DNA from: Dehalococcoidia bacterium
GTDB taxonomy: Bacteria; Chloroflexota; Dehalococcoidia; GIF9; AB-539-J10
Assembly (NCBI GenBank): GCA_029859145.1
Contig: JAOUDT010000056.1
Location: 1-7,216 of the forward strand
Direction of reading: 5' to 3'
DNA length: 7,216 bases
How positions within the stretch are numbered: position 1 is the stretch's first letter; each line of letters begins with the position of its first letter. The notes under the pieces were generated by a model. That model had not been told where the DNA came from and did no database searches. It worked only from the letters and a program-made list of their open reading frames with translations. Of this stretch, positions 1 to 6,450 are shown piece by piece. A program made the position numbers and the translations under genes.

Positions 1-1
1 T

Positions 2-2032
2 GTTGTCCTGTTATCACATCAGGGCGCCGGAAAAACTTCACTTGCCGAGTTGATGCTCTTCACTTCAGGCACTATTCAGCGTTTAGGTAGCGTTGCAGAT
101 GGCACCACTACCTCAGACTATGACCCTCTCGAAGGCGAACGTCGTATGGGCATCAACCTATCCTTGCTGCCAGCTCAGTGGCAGGGGATGAAACTGAATA
201 TCATTGATACACCGGGATACGCTGATTTTATTGGTGAGGCAAGGTCGGGATTGAGGGTAACCGAAGGAGCTATCATCGTGATATGCGCTGCTTCGGGTGT
301 GGAGGTGGGCACGGAGCAAATGTGGAGTGACACTGAAAAGGGAAATCTGCCCCGGCTGATACTTGTCAATAAGATGGATCGTGACAACGCTGATTTCTTC
401 TCCACCTTGAAAGGAACTCAGTCTAAATTGTCTCCAAAATGCCTGCCTGTTCAATTACCCATAGGTTCGCAAAAGGACTTCCAAGGCATAATAGACTTGG
501 TGACTATGAAAGCTTATATTGGCGCAGACTCACAAGAAGCTGAAATACCCCCCTCGCTCCGGGAACAGGCAGAGGGCAGTCGTGAGAAATTAATAGAGGC
601 TGCTGTGGAAGTTGACGACAAACTCATTAACAAGTATCTGGAAGGCGAAGCCATAAATAACGAAGAGATTCTTGCTGCCATAAGGAAGTCTACCGTCGCC
701 GGCAGGCTGGTGCCTGTTTTCGCTGGGTCTGCTTTGAAGGGCGTTGGCAGTCGGCAGATTCTCAATGGTATTTGCTCCTACCTGCCTTCGCCCGAAGAAA
801 ATGGCGCCATTGTGGCTAAGGATGCTTCCACCGGCAATGAAGAAGAGATCAAACCTGATTCCGAGTCACCATTATCGGTTCTTGTATTTAAGACCACTGC
901 CGACCCATATGTGGGAAAGCTCAGTTATTTTCGGGTTTATTCAGGCGTTATGTCCGGTAATTCCCAGGTTTGGAATGCCAACAAGAATAGCATGGAGCGG
1001 ATTGGCCAACTTTTTACCATGCTGGGCAAAAATCAACAGACAGTGCCACAGGTCACTGCCGGAGATATTGGAGCGGTGGCTAAGTTGAGTTTAACCACCA
1101 CCGGGGATACTTTGTGTGCTCGCGAGCATCCCGTGATACTCCCTGGTATCGAATTTCCCAAGGCGAATTTCAGCATGGCAATCCAGCCTCAGGCTAAAAC
1201 CGATTTGGACAAGATGAGCACGGTGCTTCCCAGGATTTGTGAAGAAGACCCTTCTCTCCAGACGCGTCGAGAGGCCGATACTAACGAGTTTATTATTTCG
1301 GGAGTTGGTGATAACCATCTGGAGATAACCAGGGAGAAAATACGTCGCAAATTTGGAGTAGAGGTGAAGTTGGATCTGCCAATGATTCCCTACAAGGAGA
1401 CTATTACAGCATCAGCCAAGGCAGAGTACAAACATAAGAAGCAGACTGGAGGACACGGTCAATACGGGCATGTCTTGCTGGAGCTGGAGCCCTTGCCTCG
1501 GGGTGGCGGATTTGAGTTTGCTAAGAAGATTGTCGGAGGGGCAATACCCCAGAACTTTATTCCCTCTGTGGAGAAGGGGGTCAACGAGGCCAGGCAGGAA
1601 GGAGTTCTGGCCGGTTATCCTGTAGTTGATGTGAGAGTGAGCCTCTATGATGGTAGCTTCCATCCGGTAGATTCTTCAGACATTGCTTTTAAGATTGCGG
1701 GAGCACAAGCCTTGAAGAAGGGATTATCTCAGGGGCAGCCCGTATTGGTTGAGCCTATAATGAAGCTCACTATAACCGTGCCTGAATCCTATACGGGGGA
1801 TATTACGAGTGACCTTAATACTAAGAGGGGACGCGTGTTTGGAATGAATCCGGGTAATGGCATCAATATTATTGAAGCTCAGGCACCTTACGCAGAGCTG
1901 CTTCGTTATGCACTGAACCTAAGGTCACTGGCGCAAGGGCGAGGCAGCTTTGTTATGGAATTTGACCACTACGAAGAAGTGCCCGCGCATCTCAGTCAGA
2001 AAATAATCGCTGAGAAGAAGACCGCGAGTTAG
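2..2032 (+). CDS. EF-G-like translational GTPase (non-canonical EF-G subfamily), 5' end missing
   Basis: A five-domain translation-factor GTPase of the elongation factor G fold, cytosolic and expected to act on the ribosome. The reading frame is open from base 2 with 676 visible codons. It starts just before the P-loop, so probably only about 8-12 residues are missing; the TTG/ATG codons at 50-55 lie inside the G domain and are not the start. Visible residues: G1 SHQGAGKT 5-12, G3 DTPGY 69-73, G4 NKMD 123-126, G5 GSA 242-244. Domain II follows at about 288-376, domain III to about 460, and domain IV at about 463-580 with GGHGQYGHV and the tip-loop FHPVDSS. Domain V begins near PIMKLTITVPE. 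Oddities: the catalytic His of DTPGH is Tyr, and the RGIT switch I is replaced by RRMGIN. Both are, as I recall, typical of the EF-G-like/EF-G-2 subfamily rather than housekeeping fusA. Its precise role (translocation, recycling or stress) cannot be read from sequence. It converges on etfA. Confidence 0.93.
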   Translation, partial: VVLLSHQGAGKTSLAELMLFTSGTIQRLGSVADGTTTSDYDPLEGERRMGINLSLLPAQWQGMKLNIIDTPGYADFIGEARSGLRVTEGAIIVICAASGVEVGTEQMWSDTEKGNLPRLILVNKMDRDNADFFSTLKGTQSKLSPKCLPVQLPIGSQKDFQGIIDLVTMKAYIGADSQEAEIPPSLREQAEGSREKLIEAAVEVDDKLINKYLEGEAINNEEILAAIRKSTVAGRLVPVFAGSALKGVGSRQILNGICSYLPSPEENGAIVAKDASTGNEEEIKPDSESPLSVLVFKTTADPYVGKLSYFRVYSGVMSGNSQVWNANKNSMERIGQLFTMLGKNQQTVPQVTAGDIGAVAKLSLTTTGDTLCAREHPVILPGIEFPKANFSMAIQPQAKTDLDKMSTVLPRICEEDPSLQTRREADTNEFIISGVGDNHLEITREKIRRKFGVEVKLDLPMIPYKETITASAKAEYKHKKQTGGHGQYGHVLLELEPLPRGGGFEFAKKIVGGAIPQNFIPSVEKGVNEARQEGVLAGYPVVDVRVSLYDGSFHPVDSSDIAFKIAGAQALKKGLSQGQPVLVEPIMKLTITVPESYTGDITSDLNTKRGRVFGMNPGNGINIIEAQAPYAELLRYALNLRSLAQGRGSFVMEFDHYEEVPAHLSQKIIAEKKTAS

Positions 2033-2115
2033 CTGGCCGTCGCCAGCCTGAACCTTGCGTGCTATCCTAGCGCCAGGTAGTAGATTTGCCGCTTCGGCCT
2101 GTTTTAGCCAGCTAA
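2029..2115. repeat. Inverted repeat spanning the convergent stop codons
   Basis: TTAGCTGGC at 2029-2037 is the exact reverse complement of GCCAGCTAA at 2107-2115, a perfect 9-bp inverted repeat with 69 bases between the arms. One arm contains the TAG stop of the EF-G-like gene, and the other lies next to the stop of etfA on the opposite strand. A nearer GCCAGC at 2042-2047 competes for the left arm, giving a compact 6-bp stem (GCTGGC/GCCAGC) with a 4-base loop. It may help end transcription from both sides, but no adjacent T-run supports intrinsic termination by these arms. Chance is possible. Confidence 0.5.
2088..2105 (+). terminator. Weak candidate terminator after the EF-G-like gene
   Basis: GCCG (2088-2091) and CGGC (2095-2098) form a short GC-only stem around the loop CTT. 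CT, G and a run of four T (2102-2105) follow. The stem is only 4 bp and the T tract is short and interrupted, so this is a weak call. It is the best Rho-independent-like signal in the 71-base convergent gap. No comparable T-run follows etfA on the minus strand. Confidence 0.3.
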
Positions 2116-3105
2116 TAATTCCTTTAGCTTGCTAGTGAAGGCTGGCACCACCTCTTCATATTTACCAACCACTCCAAATTCCGCCTCCCTGAATATGTTT
2201 GCCTCGGGGTCTTTGTTGATGGCTATAATGTGCTTGGAACCTGAGCATCCAGCCGTGTGCTGGCTGGCACCGGAAATAGCTATAGCAATGTAGATATCGG
2301 GAGCAACAATTTTTCCAGTGAGGCCGATATGCAGTGCCTCTGACACCCAGCCATTATCAGCTGGAGGACGTGAGGCGCCGACCGCACCGTGCAGCAAATC
2401 AGCTAGCTCCTTCAATATAGTCTGGAAAGGTTGAGGACCGCCCATTCCCCTGCCTCCAGATACAATCACAGGGGCATCCTCAAGCTTAATGCCAACTGCC
2501 TCTTCCTTAACAGTCTCCACTATCTTTGTCCGTACCTTGGACGTATCTATGTCAATCTTGGCAGGTATGACCTCCCCTTTCCTTGAAGCATCACGCTCCA
2601 ACGGTGACATCGCCTTGGCCCTGACAGTGGCCGTCTGAGGCATAGACTCGCTGGTAAATACAGCTTGAGCATTGCCGCCGTAAACGGGGCGCGTTTGCAC
2701 CAGCAATTTCGTCGCCGGGTCTATGCTCAAATTGAGACAGTCTGTTGTCACGCTGGTACCCAATCTGAAGGCAAGGCGAGGGGCCAGGTCTCTACCCATG
2801 GATGTTTGTCCTATGAGTATCACACGAGGGGAAACATCCTTGGCCAGTTTCTCCGCCACCTGCAAATAGGAATCAGCCTGGTATTCTTTGAGGGCAGGGT
2901 GTTCTACCGTATAAACCTTGTCCGCTCCGAAGGCGATTGCCTCTTTAGAAGCTTCGCCAACTGCACCGCTGGCCAGCAGGCAGGATAAGTTCTCCTTTAG
3001 CTCATCAGCCAGCTTCCTACCACATCCCAGCAATTCACCGGTAATGGAAGCCAACTTCCCGTCCGCAAGCTCACCACAAACCAATACACCTTTGTATTCA
3101 GCCAT
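2104..3105 (-). CDS. etfA: Electron transfer flavoprotein, alpha subunit
   Basis: FAD-carrying alpha subunit (333 aa, normal family length) of the heterodimeric electron transfer flavoprotein, a soluble carrier that takes electrons from acyl-CoA and related dehydrogenases. The N-terminal alpha/beta domain is about residues 1-205. The FAD-binding domain, about 206-333, shows SGGRG (216-220), ASRPPADNGW (244-253), GLTGKIVAPDIYIA (261-274), ISGASQH (277-283) and AINKDPEANIF (295-305). The flavin-contacting Arg246, Thr263 and His283 positions known from human ETF are kept. Departures from the usual signature are GQTGK to GLTGK, and AVGISGAIQH to AIAISGASQH. The ATG at 3105 is preceded by AAGGAGG (3111-3117) with 5-base spacing. 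It lies 16 bases after etfB and is co-transcribed with it. Whether this ETF is of the bifurcating or classical type cannot be settled by eye. Confidence 0.96.
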   Translation of the reverse strand: MAEYKGVLVCGELADGKLASITGELLGCGRKLADELKENLSCLLASGAVGEASKEAIAFGADKVYTVEHPALKEYQADSYLQVAEKLAKDVSPRVILIGQTSMGRDLAPRLAFRLGTSVTTDCLNLSIDPATKLLVQTRPVYGGNAQAVFTSESMPQTATVRAKAMSPLERDASRKGEVIPAKIDIDTSKVRTKIVETVKEEAVGIKLEDAPVIVSGGRGMGGPQPFQTILKELADLLHGAVGASRPPADNGWVSEALHIGLTGKIVAPDIYIAIAISGASQHTAGCSGSKHIIAINKDPEANIFREAEFGVVGKYEEVVPAFTSKLKELLAG

Positions 3106-3110
3106 TGTTT

Positions 3111-3117
3111 CCTCCTT
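3111..3117 (-). promoter_or_regulatory. Ribosome binding site of etfA
   Basis: On the minus strand AAGGAGG stands 5 bases before the ATG of etfA, inside the 16-base gap after the etfB stop. It fixes the etfA start and fits a two-gene operon in which each gene has its own strong initiation site. Confidence 0.85.
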
Positions 3118-3121
3118 AACT

Positions 3122-3922
3122 CTAAAGTAATTTGGTTTCCCTGAGCCGAACAGCCAGTTTGGCAGCAGCTTCCGCGACAGTCTCTCCTTCGATCATTTCA
3201 CACTTGGATTCCTTGACTGGCTGGAAGAGTTTATCTAATTTGCTGCGCCTTCCTGCAGCACCGAGTTTTGAGGGCTCGAGCCCGATATCGGCTGGTTTCC
3301 AAACGACAGGTTGTTTTTTGGCTGCTGCCATGATTCCTTTCAATGTGGCGTAACGAAGTGCTCCTATCCCGCTGGTCACTACAATTAAGGCAGGGAGTGT
3401 CAATTCAATAACCTGATAGCCGTCAGGAATGACTCGCTCGACCTTTGCTTTCCCATCGCTGACCTCTACCTTGCGAGCTAATGTTACAGCAGGGATTCCC
3501 AAAATCTCGGCAATGCCCAGACCCACCTGCCCCGCATCCCAGTCAGAAGATTGCCTGCCGCAGAAGATGACATCGTATGTCCCTATTTTCTTTATTGCTG
3601 CGGCCAAGGCGTTGGCAGTTGACCAACTATCGCCGTCTTCAAAAGCGCTGTCCTCCAGGAGGATGAGTTCATCGGCCCCCACGGCTAGCGATTTCTTAAT
3701 CACATCGCGAACGAAGTTGTTGCCTAGGCTGACTGCAGTAATCTTGCCACCCCCGGTATCCTTGATTTTGAGGGCAGCCTCCAAGGCAAATTCCTCATAT
3801 TGGCCAATTACAGGTTTCACCTCTGGTGGCAAGGTCATTTTGTTGTTCACTACCTTGAATACAGCAGGTGGTGCCTCAGGATCAGGCACTTGTTTACAGC
3901 AGACAATCATATTAACTGGCAT
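3122..3922 (-). CDS. etfB: Electron transfer flavoprotein, beta subunit
   Basis: Beta subunit (266 aa) of electron transfer flavoprotein, pairing with EtfA; in the family it holds AMP or, in bifurcating forms, a second FAD. Visible features: the N-terminal strand and loop VCCKQVPDPEAPP (7-19), the helix QYEEFALEAALKIK (41-54), the nucleotide-binding segment CGRQSSDWDAGQVG (121-134), and the C-terminal signature region with LPALIVVTSG (176-185) leading into RYATLKGIMAAAKK (190-203). The DGDT-like tetrad common in many EtfB proteins reads DWDA here, and the NEPRY of the usual partner-recognition region reads GALRY. The ATG at 3922 has AAGGAGG 7 bases upstream, which supports it over the internal Met5. 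It is the first gene of the etfBA operon, behind a strong promoter. No partner dehydrogenase or quinone oxidoreductase is in view. Confidence 0.95.
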   Translation of the reverse strand: MPVNMIVCCKQVPDPEAPPAVFKVVNNKMTLPPEVKPVIGQYEEFALEAALKIKDTGGGKITAVSLGNNFVRDVIKKSLAVGADELILLEDSAFEDGDSWSTANALAAAIKKIGTYDVIFCGRQSSDWDAGQVGLGIAEILGIPAVTLARKVEVSDGKAKVERVIPDGYQVIELTLPALIVVTSGIGALRYATLKGIMAAAKKQPVVWKPADIGLEPSKLGAAGRRSKLDKLFQPVKESKCEMIEGETVAEAAAKLAVRLRETKLL

Positions 3923-3929
3923 TTTCCAA

Positions 3930-3936
3930 CCTCCTT
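3930..3936 (-). promoter_or_regulatory. Ribosome binding site of etfB
   Basis: AAGGAGG on the minus strand, 7 bases before the etfB ATG. It is followed by TT, giving a 9-base match to the 16S anti-Shine-Dalgarno region. It selects the ATG at 3922 over the in-frame ATG four codons later. Confidence 0.85.
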
Positions 3937-3957
3937 ACAGAATTTTGCGACCAAAGG

Positions 3958-3986
3958 ATGATATGGGAAAATCCGTATTTTGTCAA
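3958..3986 (-). promoter_or_regulatory. Sigma-70-type promoter of etfBA
   Basis: Read on the minus strand, a perfect -35 TTGACA (3986-3981) is followed by an exactly 17-base spacer and a -10 TATCAT (3963-3958, 5 of 6 consensus). The start would fall near 3951, leaving a leader of roughly 28 bases containing the etfB ribosome binding site. The spacer holds a small palindrome, AAAAT-ccgt-ATTTT on the + strand (3968-3981), which touches the -35 box. It is the best promoter in the window and implies strong basal expression of the ETF operon. Confidence 0.85.
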
Positions 3987-4041
3987 CAAACTGAATCGTG
4001 GAAATTTGATGTGGTTGATTTCAGGGATTAAGGGCAATAGC

Positions 4042-4070
4042 TACTTTGCCTGTAGAATTAGTGTTAAAAT
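4042..4070 (+). promoter_or_regulatory. Candidate extended -10 promoter of corA
   Basis: TG-T-TAAAAT at 4062-4070 matches the extended -10 form (TGn plus a 5-of-6 -10 hexamer). The hexamer 17 bases upstream, TACTTT at 4042-4047, is a poor -35, as is often tolerated with an extended -10. The predicted start near 4077 gives a leader of about 24 bases before corA. This promoter diverges from the etfBA promoter, with about 125 bases between the two predicted start sites. Confidence 0.5.
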
Positions 4071-4100
4071 AGGTAAGGACTGCACTTTAGAGGGAGTAGT

Positions 4101-5051
4101 ATGTCATCTATAGAACAGGAAGGACTGAATATCCGCTCGATCACGGAACGCAAACTGACCTGGTTCTATATTGAGAAACCTACTTCGCAAGAAGTCGCAT
4201 TCTTGGCTCAGCGTTTTCATTTTCATCCTCTTGATCTGGACGATGTCCTCAGCCGCATACAGCGTCCCAAAATTGATGTGTATAAGGATTACTTGTTCAT
4301 AGTGCTGCATTTTCCGGTATTTGACAAAGAGAATCGCATAACCAGGCCCAGCGAGACGGATATTTTCATTGGTGAGAATTATGTCGTCACCGTCCATTGT
4401 ACCGGCGACCTCAAACCACTCGCTAAATTCTTCCAGGAATGCGAGACTGACAAGCAAAGTCGCGAAAGTTACCTGGGGCGAAGCTCGGGATTTCTTCTCT
4501 ATCACATCCTGGATAGATTGGTTGGCTCTTGCTTCCCTATACTGGACAAAGTTACTCAGAACATTGATGACATAGAGGATATTATCCTCACCAGGCCCAT
4601 TCCGGCGACTGTCCGCGAAATTTCCTTGATTCGCCGGGACCTTATTTCCTTTCGCCGCGTCATTCATCCCCAAATTGCGGTAATCGAGACACTAGAGAAA
4701 GGGGAATATCCTTTCTTAAAGGAGGAGGAGGAAATCTATTTTGGCGATATTGCTGACCACATTCGCAAAATCTGGGGCGGGCTGGAGGACTGCAAGGAGG
4801 TCATAGATGGACTTGCTGACACCAGCAATTGGCTAACCTCACACCGAATTCAGGAGATAATGCGGCTTTTGACCATCATTATGGGGCTTCTGGCACCTCC
4901 TACCTTGATAGCTAGCATTTACGGCATGAATCTCCCGCTACCTGGTGGAGTTCACACGGGAAGTCTTCTGCCTTTGGGCATTTTGCTTGCTCTCATGGCA
5001 ATCATAGCGGGAGGCATATTTTTCTACATGCGCCATCGCAGATACCTCTAG
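4101..5051 (+). CDS. corA: CorA-family divalent metal ion channel
   Basis: Inner-membrane transporter of the CorA family (316 aa, typical length), usually a homopentameric Mg2+ (or Co2+/Ni2+) channel. The long cytoplasmic domain contains the family segment HPLDLDDVL (42-50) followed by QRPKIDVYKDYLFIVLHF (54-71), and a charged stalk helix runs to about 250. TM1 spans about 255-274 and leads into the diagnostic YGMN (GMN at 275-277). TM2 is about 289-310 and ends in a basic tail, RHRRYL. The loop after GMN reads LPLPGGVHTG and lacks the acidic MPEL-type sequence of classic CorA, so the transported ion is uncertain. The start ATG has GAGGGAG at 4090-4096, 4 bases upstream. It is divergent from etfBA and probably co-transcribed with the Mut7-C gene 39 bases downstream. 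Confidence 0.93.
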   Translation: MSSIEQEGLNIRSITERKLTWFYIEKPTSQEVAFLAQRFHFHPLDLDDVLSRIQRPKIDVYKDYLFIVLHFPVFDKENRITRPSETDIFIGENYVVTVHCTGDLKPLAKFFQECETDKQSRESYLGRSSGFLLYHILDRLVGSCFPILDKVTQNIDDIEDIILTRPIPATVREISLIRRDLISFRRVIHPQIAVIETLEKGEYPFLKEEEEIYFGDIADHIRKIWGGLEDCKEVIDGLADTSNWLTSHRIQEIMRLLTIIMGLLAPPTLIASIYGMNLPLPGGVHTGSLLPLGILLALMAIIAGGIFFYMRHRRYL

Positions 5052-5090
5052 ACCGTCCGGCACAATCAGCTACCTGTGTTCTTGCGAGCT

Positions 5091-5588
5091 ATGGAAATCA
5101 AATTCATTGCAGATAACAACGTTGGCAAATTGGCTCGATGGTTGAGAATGATTGGCTATGATACCACCCTGCTCAGACAAAAAGACGATGCCCAGATGAT
5201 CAAGATAGCTCTTGGCGAGAACAGAGTGATTCTGACCAAAGATGCTCAGTTTATGAAAAGACGTCTGGTCACAAATGGCTCACTCAAAACCGTACACATT
5301 GACCAGGACGACCCTAAACTACAGGTACAGGAAGTGGTGAAGACTCTGGCTTTAGATTATCATTTCAGACCCTTCTCACTTTGTCTGGAATGCAATGAAG
5401 TATTAGTGGCTCGGGATAAGGAAAACGTGAAGAATCTGGTCCCCGCTCACGTTTTTGAAACTCAGAGTCGATATACACAATGTCCCGCCTGCCATCGCGT
5501 GTACTGGCCGGGCACACACTGGCAGGCCATGGTCAAGAGGATGGAAGGCCTGCATCGGGGAGGTAGCGAAAATCATGCTTCTACCTGA
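5091..5588 (+). CDS. Mut7-C RNase domain protein with C-terminal zinc ribbon
   Basis: A 165-aa soluble protein of the Mut7-C family (PF01927), a PIN-like predicted ribonuclease fold named after C. elegans MUT-7. The N-terminal part has FIADNNVGKLARWLRMIGYD (5-24) with the acidic residue D8, then ILTKD (47-51) with D51, both likely metal-binding positions. The C-terminal zinc ribbon has CLEC (98-101) and CPAC (131-134) followed by the family tail VYWPGTHW (137-144). The RNase activity is a fold-based prediction; no substrate is known to me. The ATG at 5091 gives the family-like beginning MEIKF; a GTG at 5076 would add five residues. Neither has a good ribosome binding site, so translation may be coupled to corA, which ends 39 bases before. 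The link to corA has no obvious functional logic. Confidence 0.88.
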   Translation: MEIKFIADNNVGKLARWLRMIGYDTTLLRQKDDAQMIKIALGENRVILTKDAQFMKRRLVTNGSLKTVHIDQDDPKLQVQEVVKTLALDYHFRPFSLCLECNEVLVARDKENVKNLVPAHVFETQSRYTQCPACHRVYWPGTHWQAMVKRMEGLHRGGSENHAST

Positions 5589-5600
5589 CGCCGATTTTTT
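5556..5600 (+). terminator. Candidate Rho-independent terminator overlapping the end of the Mut7-C gene
   Basis: AGGTAG (5561-5566) pairs perfectly with CTACCT (5581-5586) around a 14-base loop. Outer CGG (5556-5558) can pair with CCG (5591-5593) across an asymmetric internal loop. The outer stem is followed by A and six T (5595-5600). The stem is imperfect and begins inside the coding sequence, so this is a moderate call. It would end the corA-Mut7-C transcript before coaX. Confidence 0.4.
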
Positions 5601-5613
5601 CAAAGTTTCCGTA

Positions 5614-5643
5614 GTGGCATGGATAAGATAGTAGTGCTATACT
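5614..5643 (+). promoter_or_regulatory. Candidate promoter of coaX-coaBC
   Basis: The -10 TATACT (5638-5643, 5 of 6 consensus) lies 18 bases after GTGGCA (5614-5619, 4 of 6 to TTGACA). The start would be near 5650, giving a leader of about 30 bases. It sits in the 91-base gap after the candidate terminator, consistent with coaX starting a new transcription unit. Confidence 0.5.
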
Positions 5644-5657
5644 CAGCCCAGAATGCT

Positions 5658-5664
5658 AGGAGGG
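5658..5664 (+). promoter_or_regulatory. Ribosome binding site of coaX with unusually long spacing
   Basis: AGGAGGG ends 15 bases before the coaX ATG at 5680, longer than the usual 5-9. An in-frame TAA at 5665-5667 rules out any start nearer to this motif. The protein beginning MLLAIDIGNT at 5680 is the family-standard start, so the ATG is secure and the spacing itself is odd. Confidence 0.6.
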
Positions 5665-5679
5665 TAAAGCCAAACACCT

Positions 5680-6450
5680 ATGTTACTGGCGATTGATATC
5701 GGTAACACCACCATTGCCATAGGGTTTTTTGAAGGGGAGAGGCTCCGCACTACTCGGCGTATGGCTACGAGTATTCAGCATATGGCAGATGAGTATGCCA
5801 CCTTCTTGCTCAATATACTAAATCACCAAGGGTTTTCTGCGTCCGATATAAAAGAAATAGCCATGTGTAGTGTTGTTCCCCCACTAACAACTACCTTTGA
5901 AGACCTGTCACAACGGTACTTTCATATCACACCGTTGGTAGTGGGGGCCGGAGTCAAGACTGGCGTGCGCATTCGCATGGACAACCCGAGAGAGGTTGGC
6001 GCTGACCGCATCGTTGATGCCGCCGCTGCCCACCATCTCTATGGTGGCCCGGTGATCGTGGTTGACCTGGGGACAGCCACCACCTTTGGTATTGTCTCCA
6101 GAGAAGGCGACTACGTTGGCGGTATTATCGCCACCGGCATCGCCACTGCCGCCGAGGCGCTGGTCACCAGAACAGCACAGCTACCTCGTGTGGAATTGAC
6201 CCGTCCCAAGCGTGTTATCGGGACTAACACTGTGGCTGCCATACAGTCGGGCATTATCTTTGGTTATGTCGGGCTTGTTGAGGGTATGGTAGCTCGTATC
6301 CGAGATGAACTGGGGGAAAAGGCAACGGTGGTAGCTACCGGCGGTTATGCGGAACTCATCGCCAATGAAACGGCCGTGATTGACAAGGTAAATCTTGATT
6401 TGACTTTGATCGGGTTGCGTCTTATTTATGAGATGAATAAGGAGCAGTAA
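5680..6450 (+). CDS. coaX: Type III pantothenate kinase
   Basis: Cytosolic enzyme (256 aa, normal length) of the ASKHA fold that phosphorylates pantothenate with ATP, the first step of coenzyme A synthesis. Type III enzymes are known to be insensitive to feedback by CoA and to need a monovalent cation. Visible motifs: phosphate-binding DIGNTT (6-11), NPREVGADRIVDA (102-114) with D109 as the likely catalytic base, DLGTATT (129-135), GGIIATGI (147-154), GTNTVAAIQSG (181-191) and the C-terminal NLDLTLIGLRLIY (238-250). The usual Pro in GGxIxPG is Thr here (residue 152), and the following region reads ATAAEAL. It begins its own transcription unit, and its TAA overlaps the coaBC ATG by one base, so the two are almost certainly co-translated. 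Confidence 0.96.
   Translation: MLLAIDIGNTTIAIGFFEGERLRTTRRMATSIQHMADEYATFLLNILNHQGFSASDIKEIAMCSVVPPLTTTFEDLSQRYFHITPLVVGAGVKTGVRIRMDNPREVGADRIVDAAAAHHLYGGPVIVVDLGTATTFGIVSREGDYVGGIIATGIATAAEALVTRTAQLPRVELTRPKRVIGTNTVAAIQSGIIFGYVGLVEGMVARIRDELGEKATVVATGGYAELIANETAVIDKVNLDLTLIGLRLIYEMNKEQ
6439..6444 (+). promoter_or_regulatory. Ribosome binding site of coaBC inside coaX
   Basis: AAGGAG lies 5 bases before the ATG at 6450, within the last codons of coaX. With the TAATG stop-start overlap, this fixes the coaBC start and points to translational coupling. Confidence 0.85.

Noticed and set aside
50..55. TTG/ATG codons as the start of the EF-G-like gene
   Set aside because: The same frame is open upstream to base 2 and encodes the P-loop SHQGAGKT, which the protein needs. 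The true start lies before the window.
744..1088. A 114-codon + strand frame within the EF-G-like gene
   Set aside because: It is an out-of-frame overlap with domain II of the EF-G-like protein and has no recognisable motif.
3429..4031. A 200-codon open frame on the + strand antisense to etfB and running into the divergent promoter region
   Set aside because: It is the complement of a well-supported etfB. Its sequence shows no recognisable domain, is rich in Ser, Pro and Ala as expected of a shadow frame, and it crosses the etfBA promoter.
4104..4673. A 189-codon open frame on the - strand inside corA
   Set aside because: It is fully antisense to the conserved CorA cytoplasmic domain and has no family motif.
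5076..5090. GTG at 5076 as the start of the Mut7-C protein
   Set aside because: It adds five residues (MFLRA) outside the usual family start and has no ribosome binding site. The ATG at 5091 is preferred, though not proven.
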